A stretch of DNA of 64,000 bases from Metopolophium dirhodum (GCF_019925205.1 NC_083560.1:152170758-152234757); one strand, 5' to 3'; counted from the stretch's first letter, positions 1 to 12,428 are shown. The notes: generated from the letters alone by a model not told the origin. Numbers and translations are program-made.

Positions 1-158
1 GTTGTTGATGAATAAGACTTCAGACAATTACAAATACATTAGTCATCTATAGATAGATTAGTTGTACGCAAAACTAGAATTTAGAAGTCAATAAATACGT
101 TGATATTAACATTATTCATTGTTGGGGTACATCAATTCAAATTAAAAAAAAAACATAA
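1..158 (+). repeat. Monomer type A (block-opening alpha monomer, specimen)
   Basis: 158 bp. The head is gttgttgatgaataag. The middle carries attagtcatctatag, then gttgtacgcaaaactag and gaagtcaataaatacg. The tail reads ggggtacatcaattc before the A run. The pair gtcatct plus catcaattc is the signature of this type. It opens nearly every HOR block up to 40 kb and is followed by type B in almost all of them. This copy and the one at 5349 share a private caattacaaat in place of caattgcaaat. It contains the 10-bp palindrome atctatagat. Confidence 0.95.
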
Positions 159-314
159 TATGTTGATGAAGAAGACTTCAGACAATTGCAAATACATTTA
201 TCCACTATAAATTAACTAGATGTTCAGAAAACTAGAATTTAGAACTCAATTATTACGTTAATAAAACATTTTTCATTGATGGGGTAAATCATTTCAAATA
301 TAAAAAACACATAA
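159..314 (+). repeat. Monomer type B (beta monomer with tata tail, specimen)
   Basis: 156 bp. The head is atgttgatgaagaag. The middle carries tttatccactataaatt, then agatgttcagaaaactag and aactcaattattacg. The tail reads gatggggtaaatc and ends aaatataaaaaacac. It differs from B1 only in that tail. In zones 1 and 2 it is the usual second monomer of a block. It lacks the gtacgcaaaa box of alpha monomers. Confidence 0.94.
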
Positions 315-471
315 GTTGTTGTTGAATAAGACTTCAGACAATTGCAAATACATTAGTCACCTATAGATAGATTAGTTGTACGCAAAACTAGAATTTAGAA
401 GTCAATAAATACATTGATATTAACATTATTCATTGTTGGGGTACATCATTTCAAATTAAAAAAAAACATAA
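315..471 (+). repeat. Monomer type C (alpha, acattgat form, specimen)
   Basis: 157 bp. The head is gttgttgttgaataag, the middle attagtcacctatag and gttgtacgcaaaactag, with aatacattgat where other alphas have aatacgttgat, so one CpG is lost. The A run in the tail is one base shorter than in C1. It is typically the third monomer of zone-1 blocks. It recurs in zone 2 at 33,252, 37,496 and 39,383 and in zone 3 at 56,542. Confidence 0.92.
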
Positions 472-627
472 TATGTTGATGAAGAAGACTTCAGACAATT
501 GCAAATACATTTATCCACTATAAATTAACTAGATGTTCAGAAAACTAGAATTTAGAACTCAATTATTACGTTAATAAAACATTTTTCATTGATGGGGTAA
601 ATCATTTCAAATAAAAAAAACACATAA
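472..627 (+). repeat. Monomer type B1 (common beta, specimen)
   Basis: 156 bp, an exact multiple of three, and the commonest beta type. It matches B except for the tail, aaataaaaaaaacac. Sub-variants matter for tracing duplications: ttcataaaac at about 17,050 and 19,252, and the tail acatataag at about 37,803, 39,690 and 60,158. Its regular alternation with alpha monomers gives a dimer of about 314 bp in many blocks. Confidence 0.93.
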
Positions 628-785
628 GTTGTTGTTGAATAAGACTTCAGACAATTGCAAATACATTAGTCACCTATAGATAGATTAGTTGTACGCAAAA
701 CTAGAATTTAGAAGTCAATAAATACGTTGATACTAACATTATTCATTGTTGGGGTACATCATTTCAAATTAAAAAAAAAACATAA
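628..785 (+). repeat. Monomer type C1/Cg (common alpha, specimen)
   Basis: 158 bp. It is like C but has aatacgttgat and a longer A run. Three sub-forms recur: gatattaac with ggggtac (C1), gatactaac with ggggtac (this specimen), and gatattaac with ggcgtac (Cg, first seen at 16,040 and frequent from 19,815 onward). The ggcg substitution marks zones 2 and 3. Confidence 0.92.
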
Positions 786-1099
786 TATGTTGATGAAGAA
801 GACTTCAGACAATTGCAAATACATTTATCCACTATAAATTAACTAGATGTTCAGAAAACTAGAATTTAGAACTCAATTATTACGTTAATAAAACATTTTT
901 CATTGATGGGGTAAATCATTTCAAATAAAAAAAACACATAAGTTGTTGTTGAATAAGACTTCAGACAATTGCAAATACATTAGTCACCTATAGATAGATT
1001 AGTTGTACGCAAAACTAGAATTTAGAAGTCAATAAATACGTTGATATTAACATTATTCATTGTTGGGGTACATCATTTCAAATTAAAAAAAAAACATAA

Positions 1100-1258
1100 T
1101 ATGTTGATGAAGAAGACTTCAGACAATTGCAAATACATTTATCCACTATACATAAACTAGATGATCTGAAAAACCAGAATTTCGAACTCAAAAATTACGT
1201 TAATATTAACATTATTCATTGTTGGGTTACATCATTTCAAATTAAAGAATAAACATAA
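1100..1258 (+). repeat. Monomer type D (specimen)
   Basis: 159 bp, the longest regular type. The middle is tccactatacataaactag, gatgatctgaaaaacc, then aatttcgaactcaaaaattacg. The tail reads gggttacatc and attaaagaataaac, so the A run is interrupted by g and t. D is always followed by B1 in zone 1, so two beta-class monomers are adjacent. A relative, D2 (aataaaagaataaac), appears at 35,451, 62,218 and 63,794. Confidence 0.93.
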
Positions 1259-1414
1259 TATGTTGATGAAGAAGACTTCAGACAATTGCAAATACATTTA
1301 TCCACTATAAATTAACTAGATGTTCAGAAAACTAGAATTTAGAACTCAATTATTACGTTAATAAAACATTTTTCATTGATGGGGTAAATCATTTCAAATA
1401 AAAAAAACACATAA

Positions 1415-1572
1415 GTTGTTGTTGAATAAGACTTCAGGTAATTGCAAATACATTTATCTACTATACATAAACTAGATGATCAGAAAAACCAGAATTTAAA
1501 ACTCAAAAATTACGTTAATATTAACATTTTTCATTGATGGGGTAAATCATTTCAAATAAAAAAAACACATAA
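1415..1572 (+). repeat. Monomer type E (block-closing monomer, specimen)
   Basis: 158 bp. The signature is caggtaattg in the opening core and tatctactatac in the middle, with gatgatcagaaaaacc and aactcaaaaattacgtt. The tail is like B1. It is normally the last monomer before an A or A2 monomer, after B1 in zones 1-2 and after K in zone 3. It contains the palindrome gttaatattaac. Confidence 0.94.
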
Positions 1573-2199
1573 GTTGTTGATGAATAAGACTTCAGACAAT
1601 TGCAAATACATTAGTCATCTATAGATAGATTAGTTGTACGCAAAACTAGAATTTAGAAGTCAATAAATACGTTGATATTAACATTATTCATTGTTGGGGT
1701 ACATCAATTCAAATTAAAAAAAAAACATAATATGTTGATGAAGAAGACTTCAGACAATTGCAAATACATTTATCCACTATAAATTAACTAGATGTTCAGA
1801 AAACTAGAATTTAGAACTCAATTATTACGTTAATAAAACATTTTTCATTGATGGGGTAAATCATTTCAAATATAAAAAACACATAAGTTGTTGTTGAATA
1901 AGACTTCAGACAATTGCAAATACATTAGTCACCTATAGATAGATTAGTTGTACGCAAAACTAGAATTTAGAAGTCAATAAATACATTGATATTAACATTA
2001 TTCATTGTTGGGGTACATCATTTCAAATTAAAAAAAAACATAATATGTTGATGAAGAAGACTTCAGACAATTGCAAATACATTTATCCACTATAAATTAA
2101 CTAGATGTTCAGAAAACTAGAATTTAGAACTCAATTATTACGTTAATAAAACATTTTTCATTGATGGGGTAAATCATTTCAAATAAAAAAAACACATAA

Positions 2200-3146
2200 G
2201 TTGTTGTTGAATAAGACTTCAGACAATTGCAAATACATTAGTCACCTATAGATAGATTAGTTGTACGCAAAACTAGAATTTAGAAGTCAATAAATACGTT
2301 GATATTAACATTATTCATTGTTGGGGTACATCATTTCAAATTAAAAAAAAAACATAATATGTTGATGAAGAAGACTTCAGACAATTGCAAATACATTTAT
2401 CCACTATACATAAACTAGATGATCTGAAAAACCAGAATTTCGAACTCAAAAATTACGTTAATATTAACATTATTCATTGTTGGGTTACATCATTTCAAAT
2501 TAAAGAATAAACATAATATGTTGATGAAGAAGACTTCAGACAATTGCAAATACATTTATCCACTATAAATTAACTAGATGTTCAGAAAACTAGAATTTAG
2601 AACTCAATTATTACGTTAATAAAACATTTTTCATTGATGGGGTAAATCATTTCAAATAAAAAAAACACATAAGTTGTTGTTGAATAAGACTTCAGACAAT
2701 TGCAAATACATTAGTCACCTATAGATAATATTAGTTGTACGCAAAACTAGAATTTAGAAGTCAATAAATACGTTGATATTAACATTATTCATTGTTGGGG
2801 TACATCATTTCAAATTAAAAAAAAAACATAATATGTTGATGAAGAAGACTTCAGACAATTGCAAATACATTTATCCACTATACATAAACTAGATGATCTG
2901 AAAAACCAGAATTTCGAACTCAAAAATTACGTTAATATTAACATTATTCATTGTTGGGTTACATCATTTCAAATTAAAGAATAAACATAATATGTTGATG
3001 AAGAAGACTTCAGACAATTGCAAATACATTTATCCACTATAAATTAACTAGATGTTCAGAAAACTAGAATTTAGAACTCAATTATTACGTTAATAAAACA
3101 TTTTTCATTGATGGGGTAAATCATTTCAAATAAAAAAAACACATAA
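2200..3146 (+). repeat. Two tandem C1-D-B1 trimers (473 bp)
   Basis: Anchors 2215-2373-2532 and 2688-2847-3006 give two copies of alpha-D-beta at 473-bp spacing. The second copy has the one-base insertion gataatattag. This inner period sits inside HOR block 2. Confidence 0.93.
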
Positions 3147-3304
3147 GTTGTTGTTGAATAAGACTTCAGACAATTGCAAATACATTTATTCACTATACAT
3201 AAACTAGATGATCAGAAAATCCAGAATTTAAAACTCAAAAATTACGTTAATATTAACATTTTTCATTGATGGGGTAAATCATTTCAAATAAAAAAAACAC
3301 ATAA
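3147..3304 (+). repeat. Monomer type F (specimen)
   Basis: 158 bp, E-like but with the normal cagacaattg core, tattcac or tatccac before tatacataaac, and gaaaatcc in place of gaaaaacc. It is usually followed by G, or closes a block directly as at 13,684. It is concentrated between 3 and 37 kb and is absent from zone 3. Confidence 0.9.
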
Positions 3305-3462
3305 GTTGTTGTTGAATAAGACTTCAGACAATTGCAAATACATTAGTCACCTATAGATAGATTAGTTGTACGCAAAACTAGAATTTAGAAGTCAATAAAT
3401 ACGTTGATATTAAGATTATTCATTTTTGGCATACATCATTTCAAATTAAAAAAAAAACATAA
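3305..3462 (+). repeat. Monomer type G (alpha with ttaagattattcattttt, specimen)
   Basis: 158 bp. It is an alpha monomer with two linked changes: gatattaagattattc for gatattaacattattc, and atttttggc[a/g]tacatc for attgttggggtacatc. It always precedes B1 or B, and with them and E forms the closing cassette G-B1-E of many blocks. The last copy is at about 36,396. Confidence 0.92.
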
Positions 3463-3776
3463 TATGTTGATGAAGAAGACTTCAGACAATTGCAAATACA
3501 TTTATCCACTATAAATTAACTAGATGTTCAGAAAACTAGAATTTAGAACTCAATTATTACGTTAATAAAACATTTTTCATTGATGGGGTAAATCATTTCA
3601 AATAAAAAAAACACATAAGTTGTTGTTGAATAAGACTTCAGGTAATTGCAAATACATTTATCTACTATACATAAACTAGATGATCAGAAAAACCAGAATT
3701 TAAAACTCAAAAATTACGTTAATATTAACATTTTTCATTGATGGGGTAAATCATTTCAAATAAAAAAAACACATAA

Positions 3777-5348
3777 GTTGTTGATGAATAAGACTTCAGA
3801 CAATTGCAAATACATTAGTCATCTATAGATAGATTAGTTGTACGCAAAACTAGAATTTAGAAGTCAATAAATACGTTGATATTAACATTATTCATTGTTG
3901 GGGTACATCAATTCAAATTAAAAAAAAAACATAATATGTTGATGAAGAAGACTTCAGACAATTGCAAATACATTTATCCACTATAAATTAACTAGATGTT
4001 CAGAAAACTAGAATTTAGAACTCAATTATTACGTTAATAAAACATTTTTCATTGATGGGGTAAATCATTTCAAATATAAAAAACACATAAGTTGTTGTTG
4101 AATAAGACTTCAGAGAATTGCAAATACATTAGTCACCTATAGATTGATTAGTTGTACGCAAAACTAGAATTTAGAAGTCAATAAATACATTGATATTAAC
4201 ATTATTCATTGTTGGGGTACATCATTTCAAATTAAAAAAAAACATAATATGTTGATGAAGAAGACTTCAGACAATTGCAAATACATTTATCCACTATAAA
4301 TTAACTAGATGTTCAGAAAACTAGAATTTAGAACTCAATTATTACGTTAATAAAACATTTTTCATTGATGGGGTAAATCATTTCAAATAAAAAAAACACA
4401 TAAGTTGTTGTTGAATAAGACTTCAGACAATTGCAAATACATTAGTCACCTATAGATAGATTAGTTGTACGCAAAACTAGAATTTAGAAGTCAATAAATA
4501 CGTTGATACTAACATTATTCATTGTTGGGGTACATCATTTCAAATTAAAAAAAAAACATAATATGTTGATGAAGAAGACTTCAGACAATTGCAAATACAT
4601 TTATCCACTATAAATTAACTAGATGTTCAGAAAACTAGAATTTAGAACTCAATTATTACGTTAATAAAACATTTTTCATTGATGGGGTAAATCATTTCAA
4701 ATAAAAAAAACACATAAGTTGTTGTTGAATAAGACTTCAGACAATTGCAAATACATTAGTCACCTATAGATAGATTAGTTGTACGCAAAACTAGAATTTA
4801 GAAGTCAATAAATACGTTGATATTAACATTATTCATTGTTGGGGTACATCATTTCAAATTAAAAAAAAAACATAATATGTTGATGAAGAAGACTTCAGAC
4901 AATTGCAAATACATTTATCCACTATACATAAACTAGATGATCTGAAAAACCAGAATTTCGAACTCAAAAATTACGTTAATATTAACATTATTCATTGTTG
5001 GGTTACATCATTTCAAATTAAAGAATAAACATAATATGTTGATGAAGAAGACTTCAGACAATTGCAAATACATTTATCCACTATAAATTAACTAGATGTT
5101 CAGAAAACTAGAATTTAGAACTCAATTATTACGTTAATAAAACATTTTTCATTGATGGGGTAAATCATTTCAAATAAAAAAAACACATAAGTTGTTGTTG
5201 AATAAGACTTCAGGTAATTGCAAATACATTTATCTACTATACATAAACTAGATGATCAGAAAAACCAGAATTTAAAACTCAAAAATTACGTTAATATTAA
5301 CATTTTTCATTGATGGGGTAAATCATTTCAAATAAAAAAAACACATAA
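3777..5348 (+). repeat. HOR block 3: canonical 10-mer, 1572 bp
   Basis: Order identical to block 1. The C monomer has two private changes, cagagaattg and atagattgatt (about 4106-4150). The same pair recurs in block 6, 5821 bp downstream, showing that blocks 3 and 6 share a recent ancestor. Confidence 0.94.
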
Positions 5349-7392
5349 GTTGTTGATGAATAAGACTTCAGACAATTACAAATACATTAGTCATCTATAG
5401 ATAGATTAGTTGTACGCAAAACTAGAATTTAGAAGTCAATAAATACGTTGATATTAACATTATTCATTGTTGGGGTACATCAATTCAAATTAAAAAAAAA
5501 ACATAATATGTTGATGAAGAAGACTTCAGACAATTGCAAATACATTTATCCACTATAAATTAACTAGATGTTCAGAAAACTAGAATTTAGAACTCAATTA
5601 TTACGTTAATAAAACATTTTTCATTGATGGGGTAAATCATTTCAAATATAAAAAACACATAAGTTGTTGTTGAATAAGACTTCAGACAATTGCAAATACA
5701 TTAGTCACCTATAGATAGATTAGTTGTACGCAAAACTAGAATTTAGAAGTCAATAAATACATTGATATTAACATTATTCATTGTTGGGGTACATCATTTC
5801 AAATTAAAAAAAAACATAATATGTTGATGAAGAAGACTTCAGACAATTGCAAATACATTTATCCACTATAAATTAACTAGATGTTCAGAAAACTAGAATT
5901 TAGAACTCAATTATTACGTTAATAAAACATTTTTCATTGATGGGGTAAATCATTTCAAATAAAAAAAACACATAAGTTGTTGTTGAATAAGACTTCAGAC
6001 AATTGCAAATACATAAGTCACCTATAGATAGATTAGTTGTACGCAAAACTAGAATTTAGAAGTCAATAAATACGTCGATATTAACATTATTCATTGTCGG
6101 GGTACATCATTTCAAATTAAAAAAAAAACATAATATGTTGATGAAGAAGACTTCAGACAATTGCAAATACATTTATCCACTATAAATTAACTAGATGTTC
6201 AGAAAACTAGAATTTAGAACTCAATTATTACGTTAATAAAACATTTTTCATTGATGGGGTAAATCATTTCAAATAAAAAAAACACATAAGTTGTTGTTGA
6301 ATAAGACTTCAGACAATTGCAAATACATTAGTCACCTATAGATAGATTAGTTGTACGCAAAACTAGAATTTAGAAGTCAATAAATACGTTGATATTAACA
6401 TTATTCATTGTTGGGGTACATCATTTCAAATTAAAAAAAAAACATAATATGTTGATGAAGAAGACTTCAGACAATTGCAAATACATTTATCCACTATACA
6501 TAAACTAGATGATCTGAAAAACCAGAATTTCGAACTCAAAAATTACGTTAATATTAACATTATTCATTGTTGGGTTACATCATTTCAAATTAAAGAATAA
6601 ACATAATATGTTGATGAAGAAGACTTCAGACAATTGCAAATACATTTATCCACTATAAATTAACTAGATGTTCAGAAAACTAGAATTTAGAACTCAATTA
6701 TTACGTTAATAAAACATTTTTCATTGATGGGGTAAATCATTTCAAATAAAAAAAACACATAAGTTGTTGTTGAATAAGACTTCAGACAATTGCAAATACA
6801 TTTATTCACTATACATAAACTAGATGATCAGAAAATCCAGAATTTAAAACTCAAAAATTACGTTAATATTAACATTTTTCATTGATGGGGTAAATCATTT
6901 CAAATAAAAAAAACACATAAGTTGTTGTTGAATAAGACTTCAGACAATTGCAAATACATTAGTCACCTATAGATAGATTAGTTGTACGCAAAACTAGAAT
7001 TTAGAAGTCAATAAATACGTTGATATTAAGATTATTCATTTTTGGCGTACATCATTTCAAATTAAAAAAAAAACATAATATGTTGATGAAGAAGACTTCA
7101 GACAATTGCAAATACATTTATCCACTATAAATTAACTAGATGTTCAGAAAACTAGAATTTAGAACTCAATTATTACGTTAATAAAACATTTTTCATTGAT
7201 GGGGTAAATCATTTCAAATAAAAAAAACACATAAGTTGTTGTTGAATAAGACTTCAGGTAATTGCAAATACATTTATCTACTATACATAAACTAGATGAT
7301 CAGAAAAACCAGAATTTAAAACTCAAAAATTACGTTAATATTAACATTTTTCATTGATGGGGTAAATCATTTCAAATAAAAAAAACACATAA
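5349..7392 (+). repeat. HOR block 4: 13-mer, 2044 bp
   Basis: Order A-B-C-B1-L-B1-C1-D-B1-F-G-B1-E. Its A monomer shares caattacaaat with block 1. Its L monomer shares gtcgat plus attgtcgggg with block 7. So it is linked to two different neighbours at different places, a mosaic history. Confidence 0.94.
5976..6133 (+). repeat. Monomer type L (acgtcgat alpha, specimen)
   Basis: 158 bp alpha monomer with acataagtcacc and aatacgtcgat, which adds a CpG. This copy and the one at 11,484 also share attgtcgggg. A close form, acaaaagtcacc, occurs in the two copies at 13,057 and 14,469. L also precedes H at 16,356, 18,558 and 20,129. A related form with acattagtc occurs at 35,610 and 62,377. Confidence 0.9.
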
Positions 7393-9597
7393 GTTGTTGA
7401 TGAATAAGACTTCAGACAATTGCAAATACATTAGTCATCTATAGATAGATTAGTTGTACGCAAAACTAGAATTTAGAAGTCAATAAATACGTTGATATTA
7501 ACATTATTCATTGTTGGGGTACATCAATTCAAATTAAAAAAAAAACATAATATGTTGATGAAGAAGACTTCAGACAATTGCAAATACATTTATCCACTAT
7601 AAATTAACTAGATGTTCAGAAAACTAGAATTTAGAACTCAATTATTACGTTAATAAAACATTTTTCATTGATGGGGTAAATCATTTCAAATATAAAAAAC
7701 ACATAAGTTGTTGTTGAATAAGACTTCAGAGAATTGCAAATACATTAGTCACCTATAGATAGATTAGTTGTACGCAAAACTAGAATTTAGAAGTCAATAA
7801 ATACGTTGATATTAACATTATTCATTGTTGGGGTACATCATTTCAAATTAAAAAAAAAACATAATATGTTGATGAAGAAGACTTCAGACAATTGCAAATA
7901 CATTTATCCACTATACATAAACTAGATGATCTGAAAAACCAGAATTTCGAACTCAAAAATTACGTTAATATTAACATTATTCATTGTTGGGTTACATCAT
8001 TTCAAATTAAAGAATAAACATAATATGTTGATGAAGAAGACTTCAGACAATTGCAAATACATTTATCCACTATAAATTAACTAGATGTTCAGAAAACTAG
8101 AATTTAGAACTCAATTATTACGTTAATAAAACATTTTTCATTGATGGGGTAAATCATTTCAAATAAAAAAAACACATAAGTTGTTGTTGAATAAGACTTC
8201 AGACAATTGCAAATACATTAGTCACCTATAGATAGATTAGTTGTACGCAAAACTAGAATTTAGAAGTCAATAAATACGTTGATATTAACATTATTCATTG
8301 TTAGGGTACATCATTTCAAATTAAAAAAAAAACATAATATGTTGATGAAGAAGACTTCAGACAATTGCAAATACATTTATCCACTATACATAAACTAGAT
8401 GATCTGAAAAACCAGAATTTCGAACTCAAAAATTACGTTAATATTAACATTATTCATTGTTGGGTTACATCATTTCAAATTAAAGAATAAACATAATATG
8501 TTGATGAAGAAGACTTCAGACAATTGCAAATACATTTATCCACTATAAATTAACTAGATGTTCAGAAAACTAGAATTTAGAACTCAATTATTACGTTAAT
8601 AAAACATTTTTCATTGATGGGGTAAATCATTTCAAATAAAAAAAACACATAAGTTGTTGTTGAATAAGACTTCAGACAATTGCAAATACATTAGTCACCT
8701 ATAGATAGATTAGTTGTACGCAAAACTAGAATTTAGAAGTCAATAAATACGTTGATATTAACATTATTCATTGTTGGGGTACATCATTTCAAATTAAAAA
8801 AAAAACATAATATGTTGATGAAGAAGACTTCAGACAATTGCAAATACATTTATCCACTATACATAAACTAGATGATCTGAAAAACCAGAATTTCGAACTC
8901 AAAAATTACGTTAATATTAACATTATTCATTGTTGGGTTACATCATTTCAAATTAAAGAATAAACATAATATGTTGATGAAGAAGACTTCAGACAATTGC
9001 AAATACATTTATCCACTATAAATTAACTAGATGTTCAGAAAACTAGAATTTAGAACTCAATTATTACGTTAATAAAACATTTTTCATTGATGGGGTAAAT
9101 CATTTCAAATAAAAAAAACACATAAGTTGTTGTTGAATAAGACTTCAGACAATTGCAAATACATTAGTCACCTATAGATAGATTAGTTGTACGCAAAACT
9201 AGAATTTAGAAGTCAATAAATACGTTGATATTAAGATTATTCATTTTTGGCGTACATCATTTCAAATTAAAAAAAAAACATAATATGTTGATGAAGAAGA
9301 CTTCAGACAATTGCAAATACATTTATCCACTATAAATTAACTAGATGTTCAGAAAACTAGAATTTAGAACTCAATTATTACGTTAATAAAACATTTTTCA
9401 TTGATGGGGTAAATCATTTCAAATAAAAAAAACACATAAGTTGTTGTTGAATAAGACTTCAGGTAATTGCAAATACATTTATCTACTATACATAAACTAG
9501 ATGATCAGAAAAACCAGAATTTAAAACTCAAAAATTACGTTAATATTAACATTTTTCATTGATGGGGTAAATCATTTCAAATAAAAAAAACACATAA
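7393..9597 (+). repeat. HOR block 5: 14-mer with tripled trimer, 2205 bp
   Basis: Order A-B-C-D-B1-C1-D-B1-C1-D-B1-G-B1-E. The C-D-B1 trimer occurs three times in tandem at 473-bp spacing. F is absent, so D-B1 leads straight to G. The C monomer carries cagagaattg as in blocks 3 and 6 but lacks the linked agattgatt and has aatacgttgat. Confidence 0.94.
7707..9125 (+). repeat. Three tandem C-D-B1 trimers (473 bp)
   Basis: Anchors 7722, 8195 and 8668 mark three successive alpha-D-beta trimers at exactly 473-bp spacing inside HOR block 5. The first alpha has cagagaattg, and the second has attgttagggtac (about 8301), so the three copies can be told apart. Confidence 0.94.
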
Positions 9598-10855
9598 GTT
9601 GTTGATGAATAAGACTTCAGACAATTGCAAATACATTAGTCATCTATAGATAGATTAGTTGTACGCAAAACTAGAATTTAGAAGTCAATAAATACGTTGA
9701 TATTAACATTATTCATTGTTGGGGTACATCAATTCAAATTAAAAAAAAAACATAATATGTTGATGAAGAAGACTTCAGACAATTGCAAATACATTTATCC
9801 ACTATAAATTAACTAGATGTTCAGAAAACTAGAATTTAGAACTCAATTATTACGTTAATAAAACATTTTTCATTGATGGGGTAAATCATTTCAAATATAA
9901 AAAACACATAAGTTGTTGTTGAATAAGACTTCAGAGAATTGCAAATACATTAGTCACCTATAGATTGATTAGTTGTACGCAAAACTAGAATTTAGAAGTC
10001 AATAAATACATTGATATTAACATTATTCATTGTTGGGGTACATCATTTCAAATTAAAAAAAAACATAATATGTTGATGAAGAAGACTTCAGACAATTGCA
10101 AATACATTTATCCACTATAAATTAACTAGATGTTCAGAAAACTAGAATTTAGAACTCAATTATTACGTTAATAAAACATTTTTCATTGATGGGGTAAATC
10201 ATTTCAAATAAAAAAAACACATAAGTTGTTGTTGAATAAGACTTCAGACAATTGCAAATACATTAGTCACCTATAGATAGATTAGTTGTACGCAAAACTA
10301 GAATTTAGAAGTCAATAAATACGTTGATATTAACATTATTCATTGTTGGGGTACATCATTTCAAATTAAAAAAAAAACATAATATGTTGATGAAGAAGAC
10401 TTCAGACAATTGCAAATACATTTATCCACTATACATAAACTAGATGATCTGAAAAACCAGAATTTCGAACTCAAAAATTACGTTAATATTAACATTATTC
10501 ATTGTTGGGTTACATCATTTCAAATTAAAGAATAAACATAATATGTTGATGAAGAAGACTTCAGACAATTGCAAATACATTTATCCACTATAAATTAACT
10601 AGATGTTCAGAAAACTAGAATTTAGAACTCAATTATTACGTTAATAAAACATTTTTCATTGATGGGGTAAATCATTTCAAATAAAAAAAACACATAAGTT
10701 GTTGTTGAATAAGACTTCAGGTAATTGCAAATACATTTATCTACTATACATAAACTAGATGATCAGAAAAACCAGAATTTAAAACTCAAAAATTACGTTA
10801 ATATTAACATTTTTCATTGATGGGGTAAATCATTTCAAATAAAAAAAACACATAA
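9598..10855 (+). repeat. HOR block 6: 8-mer, 1258 bp
   Basis: Order A-B-C-B1-C1-D-B1-E. This is block 3 minus one C1-B1 dimer. It retains the private cagagaattg plus agattgatt C monomer. Confidence 0.94.
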
Positions 10856-12428
10856 GTTGTTGATGAATAAGACTTCAGACAATTGCAAATACATTAGTCA
10901 TCTATAGATAGATTAGTTGTACGCAAAACTAGAATTTAGAAGTCAATAAATACGTTGATATTAACATTATTCATTGTTGGGGTACATCAATTCAAATTAA
11001 AAAAAAAACATAATATGTTGATGAAGAAGACTTCAGACAATTGCAAATACATTTATCCACTATAAATTAACTAGATGTTCAGAAAACTAGAATTTAGAAC
11101 TCAATTATTACGTTAATAAAACATTTTTCATTGATGGGGTAAATCATTTCAAATATAAAAAACACATAAGTTGTTGTTGAATAAGACTTCAGACAATTGC
11201 AAATACATTAGTCACCTATAGATAGATTAGTTGTACGCAAAACTAGAATTTAGAAGTCAATAAATACATTGATATTAACATTATTCATTGTTGGGGTACA
11301 TCATTTCAAATTAAAAAAAAACATAATATGTTGATGAAGAAGACTTCAGACAATTGCAAATACATTTATCCACTATAAATTAACTAGATGTTCAGAAAAC
11401 TAGAATTTAGAACTCAATTATTACGTTAATAAAACATTTTTCATTGATGGGGTAAATCATTTCAAATAAAAAAAAACACATAAGTTGTTGTTGAATAAGA
11501 CTTCAGACAATTGCAAATACATAAGTCACCTATAGATAGATTAGTTGTACGCAAAACTAGAATTTAGAAGTCAATAAATACGTCGATATTAACATTATTC
11601 ATTGTCGGGGTACATCATTTCAAATTAAAAAAAAAACATAATATGTTGATGAAGAAGACTTCAGACAATTGCAAATACATTTATCCACTATAAATTAACT
11701 AGATGTTCAGAAAACTAGAATTTAGAACTCAATTATTACGTTAATAAAACATTTTTCATTGATGGGGTAAATCATTTCAAATAAAAAAAACACATAAGTT
11801 GTTGTTGAATAAGACTTCAGACAATTGCAAATACATTAGTCACCTATAGATAGATTAGTTGTACGCAAAACTAGAATTTAGAAGTCAATAAATACGTTGA
11901 TATTAACATTATTCATTGTTGGGGTACATCATTTCAAATTAAAAAAAAAACATAATATGTTGATGAAGAAGACTTCAGACAATTGCAAATACATTTATCC
12001 ACTATACATAAACTAGATGATCTGAAAAACCAGAATTTCGAACTCAAAAATTACGTTAATATTAACATTATTCATTGTTGGGTTACATCATTTCAAATTA
12101 AAGAATAAACATAATATGTTGATGAAGAAGACTTCAGACAATTGCAAATACATTTATCCACTATAAATTAACTAGATGTTCAGAAAAATAGAATTTAGAA
12201 CTCAATTATTACGTTAATAAAACATTTTTCATTGATGGGGTAAATCATTTCAAATAAAAAAAACACATAAGTTGTTGTTGAATAAGACTTCAGGTAATTG
12301 CAAATACATTTATCTACTATACATAAACTAGATGATCAGAAAAACCAGAATTTAAAACTCAAAAATTACGTTAATATTAACATTTTTCATTGATGGGGTA
12401 AATCATTTCAAATAAAAAAAACACATAA
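10856..12428 (+). repeat. HOR block 7: 10-mer with L, 1573 bp
   Basis: Order A-B-C-B1-L-B1-C1-D-B1-E. The fifth monomer is L with the same private attgtcgggg as block 4, 5508 bp upstream. One extra A sits in the tail before L (about 11,471). The last B1 has gaaaaatag near 12,185. Last block of the D-rich zone. Confidence 0.94.

Larger units (their letters stand above)
1..1572 (+). repeat. HOR block 1: canonical 10-mer, 1572 bp
   Basis: Monomer order A-B-C-B1-C1-B1-C1-D-B1-E. The fifth monomer has gatactaac. The same order and exact length recur in block 3. The A monomer shares caattacaaat only with block 4. The window opens exactly at the first base of an A monomer, so what lies upstream is unknown. 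Confidence 0.95.
1573..3776 (+). repeat. HOR block 2: 14-mer, 2204 bp
   Basis: Order A-B-C-B1-C1-D-B1-C1-D-B1-F-G-B1-E. Compared with block 1 it has a doubled C1-D-B1 trimer and an extra F-G-B1 segment. The second C1 has gataatattag, a one-base insertion near 2728. G here reads ggcatac, whereas later G copies read ggcgtac. Confidence 0.94.

Noticed and set aside
158..180. gaagacttc odd palindrome at beta heads as a regulatory operator
   Set aside because: It is only four-base arms around one base, present in about half of all monomers because of shared descent; nothing links it to regulation.
1160..1180. RNA polymerase III B-box-like word in D (tttcgaactc)
   Set aside because: It lacks the leading G and the final C at the required positions, and there is no A box at a suitable distance, so no tRNA-like or SINE promoter is supported.
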